In this document: in pieces, positions 1 through 13,257 of the stretch
Layout: the number at the start of each line of letters is the position of its first letter
Numbering within the stretch: position 1 is the first letter of the stretch
DNA from: Lethocerus indicus
Taxonomy: Eukaryota > Arthropoda > Insecta > Hemiptera > Belostomatidae
Assembly: GCA_019843655.1 (NCBI GenBank)
Contig: JACDQD010000003.1
Location: 13,766,925 to 13,830,924 of the forward strand
Length of the DNA stretch: 64,000 nucleotides
Reading direction: 5' to 3'
Made by a program: the position numbers and the translations under genes
The notes under the pieces: model-generated
Database searches by the model: none
What the model was told of the DNA's origin: nothing
What the model saw: the letters and a program-made list of their open reading frames with translations, nothing else

Positions 1-1015
1 TAGCCATATCCCACTCCCTGCCAGATAAATGAGCTCGTGTCCATAGAATTACAGATTTAACCTACAATCATCCACTCATATACAATGTAGTACTTGATCG
101 TCTAAATTAATTTGTATCAATTAAAAATAGTTAATATTTATTCATTATGCCGATTAATATTTCTTCGCAATTACAGAAAGACGTATTACAATATATTATT
201 ATATTACTTATTATAATATAATCGCCTATTTTCTTGAGGTAATGGAAAATAAAATACAATTACTTATTTTTACTGCGTGAAACTTATGATATAGAATATG
301 CATCACGAATTCTTAATATTCACCGTAATTTACTACGCTTACTGCTGAGTTTACTGGTTTTTGAGCAATGGTTAGGTCTGCAATATATCGAAAATGTAAA
401 GTTGTACAGCTCGCGACGATTCTGTTCGGCGACTATGACTTGTAGACGAAAAGACGAATACCTAAATTTGTTCATATACTGTGTACAAAGAATAATTGAA
501 TTATGACTGAACTTTGCTAAATTCGATTACCGTTCATACGGGACCGCAGTCGTAGCGATTGAAAATTTATTTCCGCTCAGAGTGCAAGAACGAGGTAAAG
601 TTGCGTTCAAATATTTATATAGGGTTAACGCAAAATAAAGGGAGCCGAAACAAGTAAACAGCAAAAACTGGCGGAAGGTTAATTAAACTTTATACGCAAT
701 ATTATTATAGCAACTCTGAAGCGCTCAGGGCTCAGGGGCTTTTTATCGTACTAAATTCCCGAGCCGTTTGCCCAGGTCAGACGTGAGTCGAATCCCCCAG
801 CCTTTTCGGTTAAATCGGTGAAGGTTAAGCGCACATTTGAAGTTCCGCGGAGTTTTCAAATCAGAAAGTAAAATTTTCAATAAATTCCATGGATTAGAGA
901 TTATAATTTTATGAACCAAACACTATAAAAGCTATTTTTAAACGTAGTTGTAGAAAAAGTAAATTGAACAAAATTATAATCATAGGTCAGGCCATCTTGT
1001 GCTCGAGCGTGTCTG

Positions 1016-1020
<5 letters not shown>

Positions 1021-1064
<44 letters not shown>
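1021..1064. repeat. (TA)22 microsatellite
   Basis: This is a pure 44-nt TA tract, followed to about 1082 by an interrupted extension (CACATATATATACATA). Confidence 0.97.
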
Positions 1065-1072
<8 letters not shown>

Positions 1073-2341
1073 TATACATATAGATAAACAATTTTCAGAA
1101 ATCATAAACTAGTTAGTCTGCAACACTGAAATGTGATAAAAATTACTTGGCTTAATTAAATGACAACAGACATCCGCGATTACCCTTGCTTTCAGGATTT
1201 AATGTGAATTAATTTGAATATAAATGACTTATTATCATAGAATTTAGCGATTCTGTATATATTCGAGAAAACTAGTTACGAAATATAATTTTACATATGA
1301 AACCTAAAGTATTTCAAATAGTTGACGAATATTCTATTATCATTTGTAGAGAACCACAATAAAAGAAGAACCACAGATAATATATACCTGTGTATATAAA
1401 TAAATGATAAATAATTAACATTAAAATAGAATATTTTCATTTTCTTTAGAACGGTCGTGGCCGTCGTCAAAAGTTGCCACTGCTTTTACTTACAATGAAT
1501 ATAACTTTTATAATGGGGAATATATCGTATATAAGATGAAGAAATCAAATTAAAATATTTCTTGAATTACACATGTAACTTCAAAACGAGCGAAAGTTTC
1601 TACGACCAAAATTCGATCTCGAGCAGCAGGTGTTGACTACTGTCTGTCCGAGATTCTTCCTGGTTTCGGAGAACACACGAACGAGTTCAAGTGGAAAGGT
1701 GTTCTACTTGAGCTCTCCTGGGATGTGTCGAAACTTTCAAAACTTTTACCAGTGCGATCATCATGGTCCAACTCATGTTCGAAATTAACTGGAACTCGCT
1801 CAGGTGTCCTTCAAAAAGAGGAAGAAGTCGGACACAGCTGTCCTGTGTGTTTCTTTGAGAAAAGTGCGAACTTTCCGATTGAAATGTACTTTAATTTAAA
1901 CAGATTCATACTGGCAGCGATAATTCTCTCCTCGAGTCGTTCAATATTTTTTCGTTGAGCTATAGTAATCAGGGAAAAACGACCATATCGATAGGACTAA
2001 TGAGCGGCATGCAATTCGGAATCCATTATATACTCTGTATTATATTTGTCATATTGTACTAGTGCACGTGTGGATGTCCGCGTGGCGAAATAAATAACCG
2101 CGCCCGAAAATCGCAATTCAGAGATAGCCGGTAGAAGCCTAGTTGCCGTTGTGGGCACGAGTGTATGCGCCCCATTAGCGTACAGTCGCACTAACAGCAG
2201 CTATTAGTGAGCCCATCATTTCAACAGCGTTGTACGGGTGCCAGAAAACTAGTTAATTATTCCGCGGTCGGACTTTGTAACGTTTTGGACCGAACCCGGT
2301 TCGAACGGGATGATGTTCGATTTTATTATTCTAATAGGCCT

Positions 2342-2359
2342 GCCGTAATTAATTACGGC
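2342..2359. repeat. 18-bp perfect palindrome
   Basis: GCCGTAATTAATTACGGC reads the same on both strands. Its centre holds overlapping TAATTA homeodomain-type cores. It lies in a CpG-rich islet and could be a dimer binding site. Confidence 0.9.
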
Positions 2360-2990
2360 GCGTATCCAGTAAACCTGCCACTGGGGAATCATACTCCAGT
2401 GCGTTTTCCATTCGAATTTATTAGAGAATGGAGTGCACCATTCTTTGTTAATAAATTATGTGGGAAAATAGGAATCTGGGTGGAACCGCCTGTTAATGCA
2501 CGCGAAAATATTTCTACAGGGGTATCGACAGTTTTGCAGCTGTTTTATCTACCTAAATAATAATGTAATAATATAATATTTGACATAATTGTCGGGTCCA
2601 CTAACTCCACTCAGGTTGGGAAGAATTTAGAATGTTTGACCGGTATTCGATGGATAAGAGGAATTTAGAACGGGCAGGGAGGAGGGAATGAAACTGTTGG
2701 AAGACGGCCTGAGCAACTTCGGCAACTGCCCGGAGGTCCGAACTAATTCCTGGTGCGCTCTGAAACAAACCGAGAGGCATTACGTACGAAGCTGGAAGGA
2801 CTTTCGACTGGACACGGCGCGTGTTTGTGATTTGGTCTAGAAGCACAGTTGAACTAGTACTATGTCGAAAATATCTAAGCAGCTTGTTATTCTCCTTAAG
2901 CTGAGATTGACATTTTCGATCCCCTGCGTATCAACCTAAGCATAGGGAACTCCCTTCCAGAAGTTATACGAGCGCTAGCATCTTGGCTGA

Positions 2991-3030
2991 ATACAATCCC
3001 AAGTCGGTAAATACAATCTCAAGTTAGTAA
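2991..3030. repeat. Two-copy tandem duplication, 20-bp unit
   Basis: ATACAATCCCAAGTCGGTAA is followed at once by ATACAATCTCAAGTTAGTAA: 17 of 20 match, and all three differences are C/T or G/A transitions. Confidence 0.85.
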
Positions 3031-3360
3031 TACTGACTGTAACTCTAGGGAACTGTAGTAATAGAATAAAGGACTAAATAAGGAACAATGTGCAGTTATG
3101 AGAGGTATTATTAGTTATTAATAGAACAGAATTTACTCACTGTCAAAAAAATTGAATTAATTTTCCTGCATGTTAGTGGCCACACAATCTAGAATTATGC
3201 TAAACCCAGAATAATATGTTACGTCAATAACGTAGAATAACATCGTTCTTAATCCATCAAGACTGTGTCTATCTGTCACAAGCTGTTTTTCACAGCCCTT
3301 AGCAATCCAACCCGGTACGGTTATAAAGAAAACACAAGTACAAATAGGTTTGTGACAAAC

Positions 3361-3565
3361 CCGAACCTATCACTATGGTGGGATTGGTTAGGGCCAGGCG
3401 GTAGAAATGCCCCATGAATACGAAACTAATAACATAAAAATTGATGACACTTCAGTCGTGCGGAGGCCACCGTTGGGGCTCGGACGGCCCCCCGGTAGTC
3501 CCCAATGTTTTATGCCCGAGGGTGGCAAGTGCTTGGGCCGCCAGACTGAAAATAAATAAAAAAAG
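3361..3565 (+). mobile_element. Possible retroelement 3' end or SINE with A-rich tail
   Basis: A GC-rich block (about 3365-3550, including CGGACGGCCCCCCGG and GGGTGGCAAGTGCTTGGGCC) stands out from AT-rich surroundings and ends in AAAATAAATAAAAAAAG, an A-rich tail as left by target-primed retroposition. The opening carries a small inverted repeat (ATAGGTT at 3344-3350 / AACCTAT at 3364-3370). I found no convincing target-site duplication and no RT motif, so the class is unsure. Confidence 0.33.
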
Positions 3566-6500
3566 AGTTTAATTCTCTAACAAAACATTCTTTCCGATTC
3601 CGCTAATTGATCCATTTGGCCTCCGAGGCTGTAATTCGAAAACCAAAAGCAGTTAGAAGCCGAGTACAGAAAGAACTTGCAAATCGATACAGCTTCATTT
3701 AAAATGTTTTACAAAATCTGGTGGGCAATCTATTATAATATATTTTTACAACATAGAACCTGATAATTCTGCGAGAGTTATAATCTTACATTTCAGTAAA
3801 TTGCATCAACAGGGGCCGTCTTAACTCCGCAACAATAATTTGTCGATATAAAGTTGGACGATCTTCGTTGCGAACTGTGGTCGGCAGGGTTAATGCATGG
3901 GCGGTGCAGGTATTTCTAAAGTGGAGCATATTGGATAAGGGAAAGGAGAGGCGGTCCTGGAGTGTAAGCCCACTCACCTCGTTCCAGAACACCACTTCAG
4001 CTCCAATTTAATTCAAATGTTATCGTAAAATTACGGGGCCGTATAGCACCGGCAGCGGTGTCCCGCCTACTCTTCCGCTTCCCCTCTTCCCGGTTCAATC
4101 TTTATTGCCTACAGCCTCTCCTTCTTCCATAGAATTATAATTGCAAATTATTTAAAGTTAAGGCGGCAGTCTTTTCGACACCGCTCACTTCGCACCCAGT
4201 TTTCAACCTGATTTACAGACTCTGCGGCCTTGGAATTAGGAAAGAGTTCTCACAGTTTTCACGACGAGACGAAATGTAACTTTTATTTTTCAGGGACGAA
4301 TTGTTGCATAGAAAAGCTTTTATAATTTGTCCCTTACTAGGCCAACTTCCCCTGGGTTCTACAGAATGAGAAACTAATTTGGCTTTGGTTGGAGAAGGTG
4401 CACTTTTGGTTAAAACACTGGTATTGTATTAGAGCGGAACTTTATAAGTTATTTATTTTTTTAATTATGACGTCGTCTCGCTTTTCTACGATCTCAATGG
4501 GGTCGGGGTGGGGTGAGAGGCCATTAACTATGGAGGAGAGTCGCGGTCTGAAATATTTAGCTTTCTGAACGGAACATCCATTTTTGAACAGCCTAAACGA
4601 GTTCCAAGTTTTAAGAGGAGGATATTTCAACTTGCCAATATCATTAATTACAAATAATTATTAACGATAACAGCTATAAGGACAACAATAACTTGAAATA
4701 TTATTGCAACTAAATATAGTATTAAAGTGATCAGAATAAATCATAAGCCATCAGCAGTTCTATATAATAATATCATAATGTTTCTGATATCCATGTTCTG
4801 GTTTTCTGTTACTTATAATGTCATCATCACAGAGGATTTCTGTTAATAAGGAAACCCCCATTATTCTTTTGGGTGGTTCAGGGGGTGATTCATTTGTGAA
4901 AAAATCTATATTAAAATAAACTGGACTGACTAAAATTTGAAATTTATATTTTGCAGCAGAATACTTACACAACACGCGTATTTAAATTCACGAGGGAATT
5001 TAAAATTTAAAATTTCAATGCAATTCATTAGTTGAGATTACATAAGGGACTGCAAGAATGTTATAAATTACGATAATAACCCGTTAAAATTATCTCGCAT
5101 AGATTCATAATAGAATCCATGGACCATTGACATTATTTGCAGTAATTAAATGTTTTTATTTTCCTGTCCACCGGTAGTTTTTATCTCATTATAGAAAAAT
5201 TGTATGATTAGTATAAATTTATCATGTAGGTCTTTTAAGTAGTGTGGTTTGTTTCGAAAAATAGACAAGTAAGGAATAATTAAAATAATGTAATGAATGA
5301 AAATATATTATTCGGCCATCTCTGACATCCGAATTAGTCGGAATTTCACAGATGTGTTTATTCGGGCAGTTTCAAAAGAATTTTTAATAAACTTTCATAT
5401 GAAAGCTATTCGGTGGCGCATTTCCCAAAGGATGTGTCTCCCAATTATAGTGAAGGGAATACCAAGCTGGGATATTTACGTAGGGGCCGAAACGCGTCCC
5501 CCGAAGCGGCGGTCGGTAATATTTGAATTGGGAAATAAAAATATACAGTGGCTGGTTGTAAATACACACTTACGTCGTTATATAACGGCATTAGAATTTA
5601 CAACACATGCAAATGAAGCTCAAGGATGCATAACTGTTTCAATTATGATAAAACGTGTAACGCCATCTACACGGGAATATAATACTGCACAGTTTCCCTT
5701 AAGAGCCGTGCAAATTTCTAACCACTTTTCTGAATGGCCCGTCAGTAATAATTATTTTTTTAGATTAATTTATTTTCTCCTTGGAGCACAAAAGTAACAG
5801 TGTTATTATACTCGCTAAACAGCAGATATGGTCTGAGCGTTATCAACGTTGAATATAATGGTAGGGAAATCTGTGATTCTTAAAAATTAAGCTTTATCAT
5901 ACGATTGGGTGTAATTGAATTTAAGATGGATAATAAAATTGGAACAAAAGAATTTTTGTTTTAAGGTGAATTATATAAACTTTGTTTCGCATATCAGAAC
6001 GGTTTTATTAGGATAAGGAATGGAAACATATCATTTAGACGTACATATTGCACATATCACGTTGTTTCAACTTTCATTGACGACGTTAGGGTGGTAGTAA
6101 TTTAACTCGAGCCATCATTAAAAGAAGCGACGTCCCTTTTAACGCGTTTCTACAATTCAATCTTGAAGGTGGGTGGCTGATTGGGGGGTAAGACGCAACC
6201 ATATCCAATTTGCCGGGAAGGAAATGGAGACGGGGAATCGAATTGGGCGGGCAATACCTGGGGCCCGACCCAATTAAAACCTAATCAGATCCTTCAATGG
6301 AAATGGCAAAAGTTAAATTCAACGAGACATTGTTCACGAGCCTCGTTCCGGCCTAGATATTGGAATAAGACGTTTATCTTTCATTGAAGACACTTTGTAG
6401 GGATTATTTCCGCCCCTGAACACGATTTAAATCGACGGGGGGAGGGGGGGTTAGTGTAAATTCCGTCACCCTACCGGAACCATTGTCCGATTCAATTAAA

Positions 6501-9500
6501 CTCTATCGGACGAGAAATTTCACGACTGATTAAAACGCCCAGGGGAAGCAATAAGCGTGCTTTATTCGATAGAACAAAAAAAAGAACAGAAAACGTCACT
6601 GCGAATCGCTGTGGACAGTTCTCGCCGGTGACACAGTTTTCCACCCGCTTGCATATTTAAATAGGACGATACCTAGTTAACTCTTTAGTCGTTAACAAAT
6701 TTATGTTAATAAGATCCCTGAAATAATATTATATTATTGAATATCTTTTGGTTGAATAGACCATCAGTCTGAAAGCTTCTTCAGAATTTCTACTCATCAT
6801 CGGTTAAATTCGTTTAGTATATAAAAATAGAAACAGAATGCAAACTATCGGAACAGAAAATTATACTAATTAAAATATAAGGGTATTTATATAATCCAAT
6901 ATACTAATATAGCTAGGAGGATAGCAACCAAATCATGTTTGTATTTTTTGGTCGATTGGCAGTTTTTACAATAATGCTTTCTATATTTTTCCATTTCTAG
7001 TCATCGAGTTCAAATGTTAATGTATTGCTCCAGTAATAACTGGAAAAATATTAATAAAACGAAAAAGAATTCAAATTAATAATTCGTGAATTTTCTTTAC
7101 TGTTCTATGTACATGTGTTGAGTAAGAAAAAAGCTAATCAAGCACTAATCAAGTAATAAAACAATAAATATAGATTTAATAATTGGTTAATGTGCTCTTA
7201 ATTCTATGTCATCTCTATATCATTCATAAAATTAAAATTCTCAGCAACCACTGATTTGCGCCTCGATTTCACCAATAGGTAGTTGAGTCCTCCTCATTGG
7301 TATTCATGGTTAGACCGATTTTGGTTATTCAGCGCTGCCGGTCGGAGTTATAATTAATTTTGAATTTGGCCTAGAGTGACGTGACGCGTTAGATAGTAAA
7401 GTAAAGCGTTTTTGCGGAGCTTATCCTAAGCGATCTTATTGCTTGAGTCGGCTTTCATGCATTAGAGATGTGAATTGAATAGAGAAAAGTCTTAAAGCAG
7501 GCTTCATATGTTGCATAATTTATTATTTCAGACTCCGGATTTGTAATCAGTTAACTCTTAAAACTAACTTTATAACTAACTTATAACTTTATTGTAGCTT
7601 AATATTTATTGGTTAATCCTTAATCGGTTATTCTATATTAAAGAATTATAAATATTATTGGCTTCTGTTTATGGCAAGAAGAATTATGTTTTTACTGCCT
7701 TATTATTATTAGTTAAAATTAATTCATGTCGAAGCTATATCCAAGCCATTTTTTCAATCTAATTTGCCACTTAGGCCTTTAATAAATTATTCTGCCTAAG
7801 CTCAACTTAACGTCGATACAGATTTTGCCTCTTCCTAAATGTTCCTTCCCTTAAGGAAAAAACTGAGAAAGAAATTCGTGGCTGGGATGTGCCGCTAACT
7901 TATTCAACGGTGTTTAACTTTTTTCCGTGCTCATCATCGAGCTAAACTTTCAGAAGTTAGTAACGGGTCCCGGTGCTACTCAGAATGGATGTCGAAATGT
8001 CATAATTTTTTGTATGCTCATTGCTATAGCACAGTTATAATGATTAATAATGAGTTTTAATAAATATGAAAAATGCGACAAATACTGTATATTATTCGCT
8101 AATACAACGAAAATTCTTGGTAAAAAGTTTGGCATTATATTTACAGAAGGACGCGTCGATGGTTATTCCGAAAATTCTTATGTTTCATTTATTTTAAAAT
8201 TAGTTACATATAAAATTCAACAATATGAGCACTTTTGTAAGCTGATCTGATCCTCAATTAGTAAAGATTCATTAATTAAACTACCGGTCATTAACCGGTC
8301 ACTGTAGCCATATGAACACGATTAATAAAGAATGCGACTGTTTACTATATATTTATGAAAAATACAAAAATTTAACGGGAAGAATCGCAAAGATAAATAG
8401 AAAATAACGATTATAACTAATCCGTATTGATATTTTCCTAACACACGGTGTTTAATTAAATGAAATATATGAAAAATAATAAATAAACCACCCTCAGTTT
8501 TTAATATGCAATCACGCAGAAACTGTGTAATTGTATTTGCAAAGAAACCCACTTAATTATAGTAAACTACCTGTGAATACGACATTCCAATTCCAATAAT
8601 GGACGCTGCTACTGTGCTACAGTCAGTCTCAAACTGTAAATAGTATTTTATCCCTTGTGAGAGCATTTTATAGCGTGATTTAGAGTGCAATCCGATTCGT
8701 TGATCTGAAAACTTTATTAAACCTTGTATTAAGTTATATTAATGCAGATTTATTAAAGAACATTGGTAATTCATGTTTTAAACAAGTAGAATGTTTGCAA
8801 AAAGTTTACAGGATATAGAGGCAACCTTTGTGTTTAATAGAGATTGTACAAATATTTACTAATTTTACAATAATAAATATAGTTATACTTTAAATGAATA
8901 TTTCATTTAAATGTTAATGTACACTTCTGAGGAAAAATATCCAAAACAGAAGTGGTAATGGAATGTTATATTCTAATAGTCAAAGACGGCAGTGAGAAGT
9001 TTTTAAATCTGATTACATTATATAAGTTACATTTTTCATAAGAAACAATACTCACGAACATGGCATACAATTATACCGAAACTTATTTTGGATCCGATAT
9101 AAGCAGAAAGGCACCCAGTATTCCAGAATTGCCCGTTCGTTTGTGTTGTATCAGAAATGGAAAGTATTCGGAATGGAGATTGGGTGGAACCGATATAGGC
9201 GCGGAGGTTTTCAACATCAATAACCCGTCCTGAAATTCAGGAGAGCGACCGTTGAAAGTATATTTTCGTAAAATTCCTCGCTCGTTGCTCTACAGGATGT
9301 GGGCAGGAGATAAAATTAAGGTTCTAACGTACTCAGCATCGGCAGAATTGTTGTACATTATCACTTCACCATCATTGAGGGATGTGTGTGTTCTCGTTGA
9401 GTTGCAATTGCTACACTATAATTTCGTCTTTTAACCAACTATTGTTTAAAAAATTTCAAATAATAATTTTCAATTTTCTAGTACAATATTTAGATTAATA

Positions 9501-9813
9501 TTAAAGACTACAAGTATTAGTTATTACATTTATGACTTTCAGCCTCCACTCTCATAATTCGTTTCAAACGAGTTAATTTCTACTTTTCGCCATCTCCAAT
9601 ATTTCCGTTTATAAACATCTGGTTGCTTTAGCACCATTACTGGCAGCAGAGACTCAATCATACGGATTATACCATTTTCAACCATCGCGAAATCCGAAAA
9701 ACTTTATCCCAGTTAAATTTTTTACGGAAAACATTTTTAAAATGTCTGTTTATTCATGTATTCTTCTTACCGCAAGGAAATATCTTTAAAACTTCGCATT
9801 CTCAGAGGGGGTG
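3566..9813. other. Non-coding stretch
   Basis: Mainly AT-rich, with GC-richer islets at about 3830-4200 and 6170-6660. The longest frame in the window (5297-5797) lies here but has no recognisable domain and reads like chance. No transposon motif was recognised. Confidence 0.5.
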
Positions 9814-9900
9814 CCTAAAAGGGCTCAGGATTGAAAAATCGAAGCAACTACCCACTCGTTTGAAGGAGGTCTCGGGTTCAATCCTCTCCAAAGTCTCGGC
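9814..9900 (+). mobile_element. tRNA-like (SINE head?) remnant
   Basis: GGGCTCAGGATTG (from 9821) resembles an RNA polymerase III A box, and GGTTCAATCC (9875-9884) matches a B box well. The spacing of about 54 bp is close to that in tRNAs and tRNA-derived SINEs. The arms do not fold into a cloverleaf by eye, so this is not a functional tRNA. A chance match is quite possible. Confidence 0.25.
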
Positions 9901-12900
9901 AGTTCCAGGGGGAGCCGTCTGAAGCGGAGCATAGCATATAGCGTTACAAAGTATTAGCTCACTGCTTTGCTATTTCCACGCTCGTAGAGGAGATTTAATT
10001 GCCGCCGCAAGGAATTAAGACGTTACATTCCTTCCCTTTTCCCTTTTGGACTCCTATTTGAATCTTCATCAGGGCAATTAAAGTGGCGTTTGTCTTGCAA
10101 TGCCTGAGCGGTCGATTTCATATCTTCCACCCTATACTTGCATCACGTACTCTCTTGCACACGTCTTCACAGCTAGCACACAAGATATATTAAAAAGGTA
10201 GGAAACAATTGGTTTATTGGAATTGTAAATTTAGGATTTGTGGCATAGCGTGTGAAAACGCGTTAGCCACTACCGAGATGGACAGTACCTAACGCGCCCA
10301 GTTTCCTTGGATACATATTTATAAGAAGATTAAATATTGTGAAAATACTCTATTTAAAAGTGCCCACTTTTTCCAGTAAGGATCGTAGACCCGCCCTACA
10401 TACATTTCAAGGCTTTTTTAAATTAAATCAATATTTACAATCTAGTTTTATACATGAAAAATATAATGCATATACATGTTATACCAGATGCTTCAATGAG
10501 AAATTTCTCTTATTCCGTGAACGTTGAATTTGTGCAGTATTACTTTGTCTCTAAATTTAAACGAAAATGGGGCATTTCGGTGCCTTCGTAAGAACAATTT
10601 TATTTTTTACAGTATGTTCTCGCCGTAATCGCTCGACCGTGCAGTTATTGTCGCGACGACTATATTCGAGCAGTAATGATATCAACGCTGGGGCAAAAAA
10701 CACGATCGCGCTTCGGGGCTATAATTTTTCGCTCATCGTTCGGGGATCCGATATCGGGGGACAATGGGGGTGGGGGGGGGGAGCACTTTTAATTCGGCCA
10801 AAGTGAATGGAATTTATTTGGGCTGTTGTGGGGCGGCAGTTACAAAAGCGTGGGGTCGTTAAAAGCGGCCCCCGCCACCGTGGAGTCACGTACCCCGCCC
10901 CCGCCGCCGGCAGTTTTCACGCCTCCGCCTCCAAATTTGAACGCGATTTCCACCCCGAACGACGCCAGTATAAATAACATCGTTTGTCTAAGTAACGCGC
11001 CCAGACGTGACTACACCGACGATACGGCTTTTATTGATCCCACCATTGTTTCTCATTGTTTTCTCGCCCCCCTCCCACAACCCTGGAACGGACGTGACTA
11101 TGAGTCGATCGACTATCAAATACCTATGGTAAATTAAAGAATTCAACTGGTTCATGTTTTTCATGGTACACCTTGTTATATACGACTTGAATTTCACTTT
11201 GAAGACTATTAGAGCTTTCAACTCATTTTGGTTCCGTAGTAATTTGGCTTAATGAAGACTCGATTGCAGTTGTCCGACTTTTTGGTGAATAATGGGGCCT
11301 AAAAATCATTAAGCGATCCCCATATCCCAGTATTTTATATAAATATTTTTAGAAATTAAGGTATATATTTGTAAAATTACGGGTCAATAGAATTTTATTA
11401 TGAAGGGCCTTAACTCCTACGAATTAAAAAACTCGCAAAAGCGATTTAATATAATCGTAAAATTTTGAATTATTTCAAGATTGTAATAATTTGCAAAACT
11501 GTGGTATCAAGATAATAAAAAAAGGACGTAATTCAATTATTACGATAAATAGCTCTTTCCTTGAAGGTAAGGTAAGTGCATAGACATAAATTCTCTAACC
11601 CTACCTCTAACAAGATTCACCTCAGAAAAATGCCTACTCCCAATATTGGAGGATTTTTCATAACCCCCCCCCCTGAGGTTTCATATTCCTTTATGAACCC
11701 AAGGGTTTCAACCCTTACAGGGATAACTCGGGTAGAGCGTCCTTCTCGTGTGTGGTTTTCCTATAGACCGAAAATATAAGGTCAATTCTCTCGTGGTCAG
11801 ATAACGTATTTGTAGACCGATCGATAGCACACTAGGGCCAGCCTATTTACGAAATGTATACGGTGTAGATTTGGCAATATCACGCAGTCGGATAAAAATT
11901 GCCGCCCGTACGATTTTACTTCCTGGGAATAGGGGAAAATAAATTCGTTCAAATGGCCGGAAACGATGGCCCGATTACAGCTGCATTTGCCTTTGGCAGC
12001 ACCGTAAATCACACAGTTTGCCCTCTGAGCAAGACCTTTTTCAAAGGGTAGTGTAACTTGTAGGTGTGTACTGTTAATTCTTCAGTTCTTGCGTGTTTAG
12101 ATGCAAATGTCGGTGTGTAATTGTTGTGTATGTAGGATGCAGTTAATGCGCGCTGAGACTGTGTGATAGCTGAACCCATAGAACCTCTCGCGTCTGCTGT
12201 GTTAGTGTGAATCGGGGTGTTGGTTCTGGGCGGAGCTTAAGGGATAAAATGGATTGGGAGCGGCCGGCAATTCATTTTGGAGTGACGACTGGTGACGGTA
12301 CCGGTGAACTTTATCGGTCCAACCCCAATAAAAGTAGAAACAATAAATAACGGTATGACTGGTGAACGTGGAATCAGCTCGCCAGAGAACCATTCACTTG
12401 GAAATAACCTGGTTATCGATGCGGAGGATCTCATTGTCCGGTGGGCACATGTCTCCCCGTTTATCCGGCATTAGAAATTCGGTTCGGGCTGAAGACCCCA
12501 TAAATTTCCGCTGCACTGCATTCCATATGTTTTCACTGTTCACTGGAACATTCTGCTTAATACTCATGTCGATGTATTCGATTGGCCCGAATGAGGGGTC
12601 CGGACACGTCTCTTTCAACGGATTAAATTTCATCTGGCTATGCCATTATACGGGTAGTGAGCAAAACGATTTTAAAGTGTCGTTTAATCACTCTGTTTCT
12701 GGAATCTGACAACGAGTGATTAGGATGAGTGAGACAATTCACATTTCAAAGTATCCAATAACTTTACTACTACTATACTCGTTCTTAGGAATAGTTTATC
12801 CTTGCACCATCGGCAAGTCGCCGTAACCGAATAAACCTTAGCCAGGTAATCAGATAGTTCAATCAATTTATGAAATTAAATGAGTAAGGGATTATACTGC

Positions 12901-13203
12901 GAGTTCATATTTTGTATTAATAAATTGATTGCAGCTTTATAAACGTGTTAATTTGAAACGACAGCCTGGTCAGTTTACAAGACCCAATGATTACACCCAA
13001 CAGACTAAATTAGTTATGAAACTGTTATTCGCCGATTTAGTGGATGAATTAAGCGCATATTCGATTGCTTTATCCCGACTCCGTTAATTTGCCGCTATAA
13101 TATCCGTACCAAAAAAAGCATAGCAAGATATGCATTAGGTCTATTTGAAAATACGATCCTGTCAATTTTCACTTCAACTCCATCACGACAGAATTATTCT
13201 ACT

Positions 13204-13216
13204 ACACACACGCACG

Positions 13217-13255
<39 letters not shown>
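13204..13255. repeat. (CA)n microsatellite
   Basis: A pure CA tract from 13221 to 13255 is preceded by a decayed CACGCACGCATA part. It encodes a meaningless Thr-His repeat in one frame. Confidence 0.96.

Positions 13256-13257
<2 letters not shown>

Larger units (their letters stand above)
1..3360. other. Non-coding stretch
   Basis: AT-rich with a CpG-rich islet at about 2000-2860. It holds the (TA)22 tract, the 18-bp palindrome and the 20-bp tandem pair. A minus-strand frame at 2601-2759, preceded by an acceptor-like TTTGTTTCAG, is the only part that looks slightly protein-like. I see no gene I can defend. Confidence 0.5.

Noticed and set aside
3960..3995. Donor-like AACGAG|GTGAGTGG on the minus strand
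   Set aside because: No acceptor or ATG with a usable frame upstream. The apparent start in this frame is a non-ATG codon.
5297..5797. 166-codon open frame, the longest in the window
   Set aside because: It uses no recognisable motif, has codons that follow the AT-rich background and no splice or start context. A frame of this length is about what six frames of 64 kb would give by chance.
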